Shown here one piece after another: positions 1 to 10,600 of a DNA stretch of 64,000 bases. The translations under genes and the position numbers were made by a program. Every line of letters starts with the position of its first letter. Within the stretch, counting starts at the first letter, position 1. This DNA is from Colias croceus (Eukaryota > Arthropoda > Insecta > Lepidoptera > Pieridae), in assembly GCF_905220415.1 (NCBI RefSeq), contig NC_059549.1, forward strand, positions 8,618,001 through 8,682,000, read 5' to 3'. The notes beneath the pieces were generated by a model. The model searched no databases, was not told where the DNA came from, and saw only the letters and a program-made list of their open reading frames with translations.

Positions 1-498
1 AATCAAAATCGTATGCCCACTAATACGCAAAGAATGTTCGCTGCACCTCCACCTAACTATAATCCTCGTAGTAATGTATTTAAGTTACAACCACGCCATA
101 GTTCACCACAGGCACAAGGCCCTCAGCCTATGAGTGGGGTACAACGATTCACTCCTAAAGAATTGCCTCCGACTAATAGGATGATCGCGGGTCATGATTG
201 GAGTAAATTTGGTAATCCGCCACCATCCAATTACTTTAAATCTCGTGAACTTAACTTGAACGACTCCGCGGCTTATAATGACTTGTGCTACGGTTACGGT
301 GGTTATTATCAAGAACCTGACTATACGCAGTATTATGACTACTCTGACAATGGACTTACTTATGAACCCGTGTATGACATGACGTATTACGATACTACTG
401 TGAACAACCCACCACATGACGACTATCAAACGCAGTTAGGACCTAATCAAACCGAACAGGATTTTCAGGAGGATTCGAATTCACCAAAACCAAGATAG
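1..498 (+). CDS. gag: errantivirus Gag, C-terminal part (5' truncated by window)
   Basis: This is the C-terminal end of the structural capsid polyprotein of an LTR retroelement. The frame is open from base 1 to the TAG at 496-498, so the protein starts upstream of the window; the first visible ATG is at 13. The visible 165 residues are hydrophilic, rich in Pro, Asn, Gln and Tyr, and contain a Tyr/Asp-rich stretch around residues 95-130. No CCHC zinc knuckle is visible, which fits errantiviruses, whose Gag often lacks one. The identification rests on position: the ORF runs directly into a pol frame that overlaps it by -1 (447-498). The sequence alone would not identify it. Confidence 0.75.
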   Translation, partial: NQNRMPTNTQRMFAAPPPNYNPRSNVFKLQPRHSSPQAQGPQPMSGVQRFTPKELPPTNRMIAGHDWSKFGNPPPSNYFKSRELNLNDSAAYNDLCYGYGGYYQEPDYTQYYDYSDNGLTYEPVYDMTYYDTTVNNPPHDDYQTQLGPNQTEQDFQEDSNSPKPR

Positions 499-3400
499 AA
501 TTGAATCTTCAAACGCAAAGACAGTTACCATATATTCAGATTAGGAACCCACCTTTGAAACTGCTTATTGATACAGGTGCTAACCAATCCTTCATAAGCC
601 CGGAAGCTGTCGATAGATATTTTGCAAATTATCCTCTCAATTTCGATCCTTTTGAAGTAACCAATATACATGCGACTAGTAGGAATAACTATTCAATTAC
701 TTTACCATGTTTCGATGAATTTAATGACCCTGATAGTATGAAGCTTTTCATATATCGATTTCATGACTACTTCGACGGACTTATAGGTTTAGATTTATTA
801 AGTGGTTGGGAGGCTCGAATTGATTTAAGAGAAGGTAAACTGTTAACTCGCTCCGCGTCAAATCCTATTATGATGTACAACTCTTGCAACGTGAACTTAT
901 ACGAGGATATAATTCCAGCGAGAACTTCTAAAATCATTCGTATTCCCGTAGATACGATTGATGGTGATGTACTCGTAAGGGAACAGGTACTCTGTAATTG
1001 CATTATTCACGAATGTATTACTACTATTAAGAATAACCGTGGTTATTTGGAGATTGAGAATCCTACACCAAATGACGTCATATTTTCATTAGATACACCA
1101 GCGCACGCAGAATTATTTAATGTGGAGTGCATGCGTACTCAACAATTAAACTCACGCGCACGTGATGTCATTTCACGTTTACGAACGGACCACTTAAACG
1201 AAGAGGAAAAAGCTAATCTTATTAAGCTTTGCTCTCGTTATGCTGACGTTTTTTATATTGAAGGGGAAGCTCTTACCTTTACGAATAAAATTAAACATCG
1301 AATAAGAACTACTGATGAATTGCCGGTTCATACAAAGAGCTACCGATATCCATTCGTACACCGTCAGGAAGTAAGAGACCAGATCAAGAAAATGTTGGAA
1401 CAGGGTATAATACGACCATCCGAATCTGCATGGAGCTCACCCATTTGGGTAGTACCAAAGAAGATAGATGCATCTGGTAAGCAGAAATGGCGTCTTGTGG
1501 TTGACTTTCGAAAAGTCAACGAAAAAACGCTAGATGATAAATATCCTATTCCAAATATAAGTGATGTTCTGGATAAGTTGGGAAAGTGCCAGTACTTCAC
1601 CACACTTGATTTGGCGAGTGGATTTTACCAAGTGGAAATGGATCCACAGGATATAGAAAAGACAGCATTTAATGTTGAACATGGTCATTTTGAATTTCTA
1701 CGTATGCCTATGGGACTCAAGAATTCTCCGTCCACATTTCAGCGAGTAATGGACAACGTCTTGAGAGGGCTACAAAATGAAATATGTCTAGTGTATCTCG
1801 ACGATATAATAGTGTTCAGCACATCCCTACAGGAGCACATGATTAATCTTGAAAAGGTTTTTCAGAGACTTAGAGATTCAAACTTCAAAATTCAGATGGA
1901 TAAATCAGAGTTTCTGAAGCTTGAAACAGCTTATCTTGGACACATCATCAGTAAGGATGGAATCAAACCAAATCCTGACAAGATAGAGGCTATAAGAAAA
2001 TACCCCATCCCTAAGACACCTAAAGAGATAAAACAATTCTTAGGCCTACTTGGTTATTATAGGAAATTTATTCCAGATTTCGCTCGCACTACTAAGCCAC
2101 TCACTCAATGTTTGAAGAAAGGAAGAAAAATCAGTGTCGACAATGAATACATAAATTGTTTTGAGAAATGCAAAAGTCTCTTAACTAACGACCCCATCCT
2201 GCAATATCCTGATTTTACCAAGGAATTTGTACTAACAACGGATGCATCAAATGTTGCTATTGGAGCCATCCTATCACAGGGTCCAATTGGGTCAGATAAA
2301 CCCGTGTGTTATGCATCGCGAACCCTAAACGAAAGTGAGATGAACTACAGTACAATCGAAAAGGAACTGCTTGCTATAGTATGGGCTACAAAATACTTTA
2401 GACCCTATCTATTTGGTCGAAAGTTTAAGATCATAACCGACCACAAGCCACTACAATGGATGATGAATCTGAAAGAGCCGAATTCACGTCTCACAAGATG
2501 GCGACTTAAACTGAGTGAGTACGATTTTACCGTAGTCTATAAAAAAGGTAAAATTAACACCAATGCTGACGCTCTTTCCCGTGTAGAAATTCACACTAAA
2601 GACGTAATGTCTTTGATAGATGAAATTGACGAGCTTAATTCAATTATGGGAAATCCATCTGATACCATACGAGCTCAAGCTAATTCATCTACTGAGACTG
2701 TTCACACTAGCAATGAGAATCCAATTTTAGAGATCCCTATCACAGACGAACCACTCAATAAATTCAATAGACAAGTACACTTTACGATCGTGAATGGTGT
2801 TAAAAAGCGGCCTCAGGTAACTAGACCATTTGATACTCACACGCGCATTAGTATTCAATTATCAGAATCTAATTTAGAGGAAGACGTAATCAACGCCGTC
2901 AAAGAATACGTAAATCCAAAGGTAAAAACCGCCCTGTTAATTACTCCTCCATTGGGAATGTATTCGATTATCCCGATACTACAAGATAAATTTAGAAGTT
3001 CATCCATGAATCTTGTGTTAGCTAAAATGGAATTGGAAAATGTTAAGGATTATCTTCGTCAACAGGAAATTATCCGCCACTACCATGACGGAAAAACCAA
3101 CCATAGAGGAATAAATGAATCCTTTTTAGCATTATCCCGGAAGTATTACTGGCCAAAGATGAAGGAACACATAACAAAATTTATAAGTGAATGTACACTA
3201 TGCGGACAGGCAAAGTATGATAGGCATCCCGTTAGACCTCAGTTTAACATTGTACCACCGGCTACCAAGCCATTTGAAATAGTTCATATAGATTTATTTA
3301 CAGCAGAAGGCGAGAAATACTTAACATTTATAGACGTTTTCACTAAATACGGTCAAGCTTACCACTTACGTGACGGAACAGCTGTTAGTATACTACAATC

Positions 3401-4127
3401 CCTCTTACATTATTGCACGCATCATGGTATTCCTTTAACCATCATAACGGATAATGGGACCGAGTTCACCAACCAACTGTTTATGGAATTTACGAGATTA
3501 CATAAGATCAACCATCATAGAATATTAGCTCATTCTCCTAACGATAATGGAAATATCGAAAGGTTTCATTTGACTATCCTTGAACACCTTAGGCTTCTTA
3601 AATTACAACGTAAAGAAGAACCTATTATTAATCTTATGCCTTATGCAATTATAGCTTATAATAGTAGTATACATAGTTTCACACGATGTAGGCCCTTTGA
3701 CTTATTAACAGGACATTTTGACCCCAGAGACTGCATGGACATTGACTTTACACAGACTTTATTACAACAGTATGTCCAAAATCACAGAGACCGAATGACA
3801 AAAGTATATGACATAATAAACTCTTCATCCCTTGCTCACCGTACCGAATTAATGGAAAATAGAAATAGAACTCGCGAACCTGAAATAGAATACGCACCCC
3901 AACAACAGGTTTTTATTAAGAACCCCTTTGCTAGTCGACAAAAAACTGCCCCTCGTTATACACAAGATACAGTTTTAGCTAATCTACCCATTCATATATA
4001 CACGTCGAAAAAACGCGGCCCTATAGCAAAATCAAGGTTGAAACGTATACCTAAAGCGGCCAATTTGTTACAGGATTCTGCTAATGACGGTTCTTCCACT
4101 GACGCGACCTCAAGAGATAAAACTTGA
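447..4127 (+). CDS. pol: errantivirus Pol polyprotein (protease, RT, RNase H, integrase)
   Basis: Complete, uninterrupted pol of an Ty3/gypsy errantivirus. The frame opens at 447 after a TAA at 444-446. It has no ATG near its start, so it is presumably made by -1 frameshifting from gag; TTG at 501 is only the first alternative start. Counting residues from 501: aspartic protease with a D-T-G triad at 24-26; reverse transcriptase about 255-470 with YLDD at 432-435; RNase H from about 575 with TDAS at 580-583; integrase zinc finger (H-H-C-C) about 858-907; integrase core D about 929, D about 984 (DNGTEF), E about 1019. The C-terminal tail overlaps env by 44 bases. No stop or frameshift is seen, which suggests a recent insertion. 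Confidence 0.95.
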   Translation, partial: SNRTGFSGGFEFTKTKIELNLQTQRQLPYIQIRNPPLKLLIDTGANQSFISPEAVDRYFANYPLNFDPFEVTNIHATSRNNYSITLPCFDEFNDPDSMKLFIYRFHDYFDGLIGLDLLSGWEARIDLREGKLLTRSASNPIMMYNSCNVNLYEDIIPARTSKIIRIPVDTIDGDVLVREQVLCNCIIHECITTIKNNRGYLEIENPTPNDVIFSLDTPAHAELFNVECMRTQQLNSRARDVISRLRTDHLNEEEKANLIKLCSRYADVFYIEGEALTFTNKIKHRIRTTDELPVHTKSYRYPFVHRQEVRDQIKKMLEQGIIRPSESAWSSPIWVVPKKIDASGKQKWRLVVDFRKVNEKTLDDKYPIPNISDVLDKLGKCQYFTTLDLASGFYQVEMDPQDIEKTAFNVEHGHFEFLRMPMGLKNSPSTFQRVMDNVLRGLQNEICLVYLDDIIVFSTSLQEHMINLEKVFQRLRDSNFKIQMDKSEFLKLETAYLGHIISKDGIKPNPDKIEAIRKYPIPKTPKEIKQFLGLLGYYRKFIPDFARTTKPLTQCLKKGRKISVDNEYINCFEKCKSLLTNDPILQYPDFTKEFVLTTDASNVAIGAILSQGPIGSDKPVCYASRTLNESEMNYSTIEKELLAIVWATKYFRPYLFGRKFKIITDHKPLQWMMNLKEPNSRLTRWRLKLSEYDFTVVYKKGKINTNADALSRVEIHTKDVMSLIDEIDELNSIMGNPSDTIRAQANSSTETVHTSNENPILEIPITDEPLNKFNRQVHFTIVNGVKKRPQVTRPFDTHTRISIQLSESNLEEDVINAVKEYVNPKVKTALLITPPLGMYSIIPILQDKFRSSSMNLVLAKMELENVKDYLRQQEIIRHYHDGKTNHRGINESFLALSRKYYWPKMKEHITKFISECTLCGQAKYDRHPVRPQFNIVPPATKPFEIVHIDLFTAEGEKYLTFIDVFTKYGQAYHLRDGTAVSILQSLLHYCTHHGIPLTIITDNGTEFTNQLFMEFTRLHKINHHRILAHSPNDNGNIERFHLTILEHLRLLKLQRKEEPIINLMPYAIIAYNSSIHSFTRCRPFDLLTGHFDPRDCMDIDFTQTLLQQYVQNHRDRMTKVYDIINSSSLAHRTELMENRNRTREPEIEYAPQQQVFIKNPFASRQKTAPRYTQDTVLANLPIHIYTSKKRGPIAKSRLKRIPKAANLLQDSANDGSSTDATSRDKT

Positions 4128-5760
4128 GAACTTGGATGACGGACCAGGGTTACTACCCTACAAACTTGGACTTATGAGACTTACGACACACCATCATACA
4201 TTTCTTCAATACGTAAACTTGACTGACATAGAGAGTAATATCCACTCGATGCAATCTCAGCTACTAAGCTACCAAGACCGACTAACAAACGACACCTTTC
4301 CAATATATGAAATTCAGATATTATATCTTTCTAACAAGCTTGACAAAGTTCTTAAGCAGTTACGATCTTTGGAACCGAATCGCGTTAAAAGAGGTCTTGT
4401 AGATGGATTAGGTTCAATCATCAAAGGAATAACAGGAAATTTAGATCAAACTGACGCTTTAACATATAATAAGGCTATTAAAACGTTAGAAACCAATCAG
4501 AATGAAATAGTTAAAGAATTTAATAATCATATCAGTATTAACAAGGAGTGGATGTCCAAGCATAGTAGTGTGTTAACCCAAATTTTAGAAAACCAGATCA
4601 AAATTAACACCACATTGAACTTGATTACCAATAGTGATGTACGTAGAGAGGAAAGTCTAGTTAAATATGCCAAGTTTGCACAACTTCTAGAAGTGTTGAC
4701 TGAAAATGTAGAGGACCTAACTCAGGAATTACTTAGGATAGAAAATAGTTTAGCTTTTATTCGTGCTTCGAGCACGCATCATTCGATGATAGATATAGAT
4801 ATATTAGAATCAATAGTTAGTAGATTAAAAGTAATTTACGGTAGAGAGCAGATTTTAGATTTAGAACTTAGAGAATACTATGATATTATTATTCCGGCAT
4901 CGTATTATGTCGATAGGAATATAGTTTTCGTTTTTAAGTTTCCTATAGTATCTAGAGATAGTTATGACTTTTATAGGTTATCCATAGTTCCTAATAAACA
5001 CGCCCAAGCCCTTATACCATCCTTTCCTTTCATAGCAACTAACGAGTTGTCGTTCGTGTACATAGAGGCAGAATGCCCGAAGTTGAAAACCTGGTATCTC
5101 TGTGGTAAAGCGATTGTTCATCAAATTCGTACCAAATCGGATTGCATCCAGGAACTTATCATCAACCGAATCCTTCAGAAATCCTGCGAACTCACTTCAG
5201 TAAATTTGTTACGGGAGGCCATGGAGAAACTCGATGATCAGCACTACGTTGTATCATTCCCGCAGAAAACTAAAGTACATCTTACTTGTAGCAATAGAAG
5301 CCTTACATCACTTCAAGGGAGCTATCTCATCACGGTTCCTATCGGATGTCGTTTCAAGACAGGACAATTGACCATTGCTAACGACAACGATGAGATCAGA
5401 GGACAACCCCTCAAATTAATGAATATATCCTATGATATTGGAAACCAAAAGATTGCAGCAGCTCGCATCAGCCTCAACTCCATCGATCTGCGAGGATTAC
5501 ACCATGTCCAAGATAGAATGCTAGTCCAGCCTCCTTTACACATTGACAGTGTGCAATCAGGTATTCTCCACCATACAACAATACCTGTCTACACTATACT
5601 TGGGTGTGCGGTCATATTGGCTCTCATACATATGACTAGACAGCGCATAAAGAGTAACCGTAACCGAACGGAAGAACACCAGCAACCACCTGCAACCGAG
5701 ACAAAAAGGAAAACGGGTAACCCTGAGAATGTTCCGGCGATATTTTCACTAAAGGTTTAA
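4084..5760 (+). CDS. env: errantivirus Env-like glycoprotein
   Basis: Third ORF of the element, 558 residues, predicted membrane glycoprotein of the insect errantivirus/baculovirus-F-like type. A basic furin-type site R-V-K-R lies at residues 100-103, followed by a Gly/Leu/Ile-rich segment typical of a fusion peptide, then a long helical region (about 120-230). A hydrophobic segment near residues 500-518 fits a transmembrane anchor, with a short basic tail after it. The start codon at 4084 lies inside pol. The first 40 residues show no obvious signal peptide, so the authentic N-terminus may come from splicing of a subgenomic RNA, as known for gypsy. The ORF is intact; whether it is expressed cannot be judged. 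Confidence 0.88.
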   Translation: MTVLPLTRPQEIKLENLDDGPGLLPYKLGLMRLTTHHHTFLQYVNLTDIESNIHSMQSQLLSYQDRLTNDTFPIYEIQILYLSNKLDKVLKQLRSLEPNRVKRGLVDGLGSIIKGITGNLDQTDALTYNKAIKTLETNQNEIVKEFNNHISINKEWMSKHSSVLTQILENQIKINTTLNLITNSDVRREESLVKYAKFAQLLEVLTENVEDLTQELLRIENSLAFIRASSTHHSMIDIDILESIVSRLKVIYGREQILDLELREYYDIIIPASYYVDRNIVFVFKFPIVSRDSYDFYRLSIVPNKHAQALIPSFPFIATNELSFVYIEAECPKLKTWYLCGKAIVHQIRTKSDCIQELIINRILQKSCELTSVNLLREAMEKLDDQHYVVSFPQKTKVHLTCSNRSLTSLQGSYLITVPIGCRFKTGQLTIANDNDEIRGQPLKLMNISYDIGNQKIAAARISLNSIDLRGLHHVQDRMLVQPPLHIDSVQSGILHHTTIPVYTILGCAVILALIHMTRQRIKSNRNRTEEHQQPPATETKRKTGNPENVPAIFSLKV

Positions 5761-5775
5761 AATAGTCGCCGTTCC

Positions 5776-5786
5776 AAAGGGGGAGG
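5776..5786 (+). other. polypurine tract of the errantivirus
   Basis: An uninterrupted purine run (AAAGGGGGAGG) begins 16 bases after the env stop. It is the expected primer site for plus-strand DNA synthesis and sets the start of the 3' LTR. Confidence 0.8.
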
Positions 5787-5964
5787 AATTACATATACCT
5801 AACTGTAGAAGAGCGCCGACGTTGCAGTTTCAGCGTGTTGTGGAAATGACGACGTTTGACCCCAATTCGGCGCCTCGTGTTATTTTTAAGTTAATTATAA
5901 TTCATTACATATTCAATCGTCGAATGTGTTAGAATAATTTTAGATATAATATTTAATTGTAATT
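5787..5964 (+). repeat. probable 3' LTR of the errantivirus (3' boundary uncertain)
   Basis: The sequence right after the polypurine tract begins AATTACATATACC, resembling the start of 17.6/297-type LTRs. An inverted partner GTAATT occurs at 5959-5964, which would give a 178-bp LTR. That is short for this group and no AATAAA was found inside, so the true end may lie further on. Without the 5' LTR the boundary cannot be fixed. Confidence 0.35.
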
Positions 5965-7330
5965 TAGTCTTAATTAAAGTATTAGAAAGTTTTTTTTTGG
6001 TTTTTTTTCTATTCTGTGGCTGTCGCGTACTTATTTCGGTGAAACGGTGTTAATTGATGTTTTGCATATCGGCGATTAGCTCGAGCCTGTTTTACTGTTA
6101 CACAACATGTGCGGTCTCACTGAAGATCCCGTCGTACTTGCTTTATACTTTTCCGTGCTCATTTATTATTCCTTCCTAGATGTGAAATTGATGAATGGGC
6201 TGCTAATGTTTTTAATGTTAAAAATATCGTCTAAATGGGATTGAGTAAAAAACTATCTACATTAAAATCTTTATACATTTTTTATTGCATTGCAAAAAAT
6301 TAATTCCACCGAGCTTACAACTTTCGATACATATTAAATTATTTTATTATAACAAACGACGTAACGATACTTAATTAGAACCAATTAATAAATCATATAA
6401 ATGTTTTAATACTTAATACCTTTACTTAAACAGGTATATTCGCAATAAAATTAGTTTATACGGTCATTTATATTGCTAATTCCGTAATAAATAACCCAAT
6501 CAATAAATACCCATCACGCAGCTTTCACCCTAGGAACATTCTAGGCTCTAGCATCCATAGACCATAAACGTTAAGGCGAATGTCTGAAATATTCCACAGA
6601 TAATATATAAGTCTATGAAGTTTGCACCTCGTGGGAGAGACTAGGCGCCGTCGCCTCCTACGCTTTCCTTTGAGATGTATGGCCGGTGCAACGATGCTCC
6701 ACATTCAAACCACTCCTTGTTTACAAATTGAGAGCTGTCTGTGGCTATTACGAAATTTCATTACTTCCCATTTCGAATTTGCGACGGGTAAATTGCAGTT
6801 ATATGCGACTTTCATTTAATGTATAGCAGTACTGGCACATAAATTATTTAAAAGTAACAATATACATATATGTATTTTGAATAATGTTATTTCGTAGAAT
6901 AAGAATGAAATGTACTTCTCTAGATTTGTTAGGCAATTGACAATTTTTTAATGACCAATCACCAAAAAACCAGTATAGCCAATCAATAACACATATTGTT
7001 AATAAAATTCGCATACACCTACAAATTAAAAGTATCCGCTTCAGAACCCGCGAAGCCTTCATTATGGTTATTAAAGTTCATTGTACCGAGCAAGAAAATA
7101 GTAGACCGTCCGGCGAATATTAATACATCCGTAGTTTATACAAAAAGCACCGGCTAGACTTCTTGTTGCTCTAAGCGCATCCTGCCGCTGTACCCATCTT
7201 ATAGCAAAATTATTTCCAGAGGGGAAGAATGACAGGGCTATATAGGTCGTCTAGCGCCATCACTTTCTCACTCTGGATTTAATATTGCTATAAGTCATGG
7301 TAACCATCCTGCTCGTTTTATAAATAAAGT

Positions 7331-7495
7331 ATATATAAAAATCAATGCCACTTTTCGTTGTAATTCCATAACTCGAGAACGGCTGAACCGATTTCGATAA
7401 TTCTTTTTTTATTATATTCCTTGAAGTACGAGGATGGTTCTTATATAGAGAAAACGTTAATATGTACCACGGGCGAAGCCGGGGCGGACCGCTAG
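7331..7495 (+). mobile_element. non-autonomous Helitron-like element, copy 1
   Basis: About 165 bp, nearly identical to copies 2-4. It ends in a GC-rich segment followed by CTAG|T, the Helitron 3' signature. One visible difference from copy 2 is A for G in the TTCTTAT(A/G)TAGAG segment. It lies directly upstream of copy 2 in the same orientation. Confidence 0.75.
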
Positions 7496-7498
7496 TAA

Positions 7499-7667
7499 TC
7501 TAATATATAAAAATCAATGCCACTTTTCGTTGTAATTCCATAACTCGAGAACGGCTGAACCGATTTCGATAATTCTTTTTTTATTATATTCCTTGAAGTA
7601 CGAGGATGGTTCTTATGTAGAGAAAACGTTAATATGTACCACGGGCGAAGCCGGGGCGGACCGCTAG
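7499..7667 (+). mobile_element. non-autonomous Helitron-like element, copy 2
   Basis: 169 bp starting TCTAATATATAAAAATC and ending CCGCTAG before a T, with no terminal inverted repeats and no coding capacity. By eye it is identical over its full length to the copy at 31651-31819. It forms a head-to-tail pair with copy 1, separated by three bases. Confidence 0.8.
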
Positions 7668-10600
7668 TAAAGTATAAAATAAAAGAGAAATGAGTGTAAT
7701 CTGGCTCTTTGAGGTCAGGCGTGCGCTGCCCCGTATTGTTTGTCGTGGTAATGCTCCGTCATGCGGTTTACTATTCTGTCGACTTTAACGATCCTTCGGA
7801 TGAAATTTGCAAGAGTTTTTACATTTTGATTCGTCATAGGCGTTGATCGACGAATGAAGTTTATGGGTCTTACTTGATTCTTAATAAAAAATAACGAATG
7901 AACTTATTTCTATGTTATTATACTTGTGAATTTGAAAGATTGTTTTGAGCGGAAATACTAAAATATACTAATCTCGTTTGAAAATTCTTTCATCAATAGA
8001 AAGTTACATTAATCTCGGCATTTATTTTTCTGTTTTTAATCCCAAACCGGGCGGAATGCAGGCAGGCAAGGGTAGATTCGTTTGTATTTATTAAGAGGCT
8101 TTCTGACAGTTTTCAATTGTTATTTCTTCTCATAATATTTGGAAATGTATCCAAAACAATCGGCCATGTCACTTATTATGTCGGTCAAACGAGAATGTAT
8201 CAGTCAGAAATCGGCTTCATAACGGAATTGTCGCCAATTAGCGCTCTCACCATCGAACTAGCTTATTATCATTCTAATGTAGTGCTTTTAAAATTTAAAC
8301 ATGATTTATGATATATTGTTTTTGCCATCGCCACTTTCTTATTTATGTTCGTTTTTGTAACCTCTTATGGGTATATTAACTCTCTCCTTAAATGTGTTCA
8401 TACTTGCTCAAGTAAATATGAAATAGAATATACACAGCAGTTTTGTGGACTCTATTTCACTTCAAAAGCTTTCCATTTTATTATAAAAGTTTGGAGGCTT
8501 TGGAGAAAAGCCAAGTTTCCACTAGGTGCCCAACATTAAGTACATAAAAATACGATAGGTTACATCGCAGCACCATATTATACAAACACAATATACTTCA
8601 CACACAAACGTATCTAAATTAAAAGCTTTAATTTGCAACGTTGCATTTATTATCGAACTTTTTGACGATGCTTTATAAAACTTCATAAACTTGGTAACAA
8701 GCTTCATCAGAAGAAAAGTTTGGAATTAATATTCAAAGCGAACGTCAAGAACGCTGAATGCGGAAAATTGTATTAAATAATAGTTCACGTAAGGAGACAT
8801 TCAGTTTAGCTTTGTTTATGATATATCCGAGTCATGAATCTAGATTTCTAATAACCATTTAAGCTCAGTCAGGCTCAGGTAGGGCTACCAGATTTGGAAG
8901 ACTGTCATTATGCATAGGTAGGATTGAGATAATGAGTTAAGATTTCAGGTTTAGGTAATACTTACGTATAATTGATTAAGGCCAGGATTTTTTTTCCATA
9001 TGTAGTATTCTACTCTACCACTTACGAGTGCTATGAGCCAACAAGCATCAGTGCAATACCTTACCATAAGTAAGTAAAATAATAAAAATATTATGATTAA
9101 GTATATGTGAGCCAGAGTTAGTAGTATACGAGCTTGATTCTTTTTTGATTTAAAAATAAGCATTTCTGCTTCAATTTAATTAAAATAAAAATTATTTTAT
9201 TTATTTTCAAGTTTGCATTTCTATTTTCATTCATTTTATGCAAAAGTGCGTCGTGCAAACCAATAAATTATAAAATTTCATAGACCAAAATACATTTACA
9301 CGATCAACCTACCGATCAATATATCTACGAGAATTTTCCACATGCGAACCCTACTCGATGCAAAATTTATGGGTCTAAGAAGATTGCACTCTAAGCCGCG
9401 TCTGCCCCCGGCGACTGTCCAACGCATAAATTGCTTATATCTCTAATAACACTGGGGTTTTAGCGAATCGTTATAGAAACAGATTGCTATTACACGCAGT
9501 ACCGACAATGTCCAGTTAACTGTGCTATAAATATTACAGTATTGACTATTGCCAGCGATTCCCTATTTAACCCCTTCAGGGGATGCGGTGCATATAATAT
9601 TCCTAGTCGGTATTTAGGTAAAAAAATACTGATTTAAAAATATTCTCTAAAGTTATATTACGTTATATATATGGTGATATCATATTATTAACCAACGTCC
9701 AACGCTGTTCTTGTTCCTTTTGAATGACATGCAATGATGCAACATTGCATTCATTATAATTGCTTTCACTAGAACCTTCATAAACGTTATAGAGGAGCTA
9801 TACATTAGTTACCTTATATGTATCCTTACTTAGTGAATGAAACGTCCTTAAATGGCCGTAACAACAATAAATTTATTTCCCCGCTGCCCATTTTAAACGA
9901 TAATTTACAAATGATCGACCCAAAGATAATAAATTAAGAGCGCGACTCAATTTATTACACATTGCTACAATTTCACCGAACATGCATCATACCGGCCGGT
10001 CCATATATCATCAGCTTATTTGCCGCTGAAAGGGACAGCAGATCTTTGATTTACGCATCACTTTCTTCTGAATACCGTTAAACCTTTTACAAGGAAAGTT
10101 CGTAAAGTATGACAGATGGCCCGCTCGCATTCATTTACGCCGATTTAATAATAAAGTGTCTTATTATACGTCATAATGTTCGGCGTTGATGTGGTAATAC
10201 GCTATTTATGTTCAACTTATCATATTTTAAGGTTTTCAGAGTCGCGACTTTCACGTGAAAGCTCTGTCCTCATAATATATGATTGATGATATGAACAAAA
10301 ATTGTCGGTTTGTCTGAAGCATCTCTTAAAACTTGCTGAAAACCATATATACAAAATCATATTGATAGATATGTCATATATACTACTAAAAAATATGAAA
10401 ATAAGCTGAAAAAACTTTTCATTCCACTTCAGACACCTTCTTAAATTCGCATTATTTTATATTTTGCTAGGAAGATAAACAATATTTCTACAAAAGTCAA
10501 TCGTTCAAATGATACACATGACAAAAACCTTGCAAATTAAGAAAATAACAATCTCAATCCTCATTCAAATTTATAATACAAAGCTATGGCTTATTGTCTA

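Larger units (their letters stand above)
1..5964 (+). mobile_element. errantivirus (Ty3/gypsy with env), 5' end outside window
   Basis: Gag end, pol and env lie in one orientation with a gag/pol -1 overlap and a pol/env overlap, followed by a polypurine tract and a probable LTR. This order and the env gene mark an errantivirus of the TED/17.6/gypsy lineage. All visible reading frames are undamaged. The 5' LTR, primer-binding site and most of gag are off the left edge, so completeness and LTR identity cannot be tested here. Confidence 0.9.
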
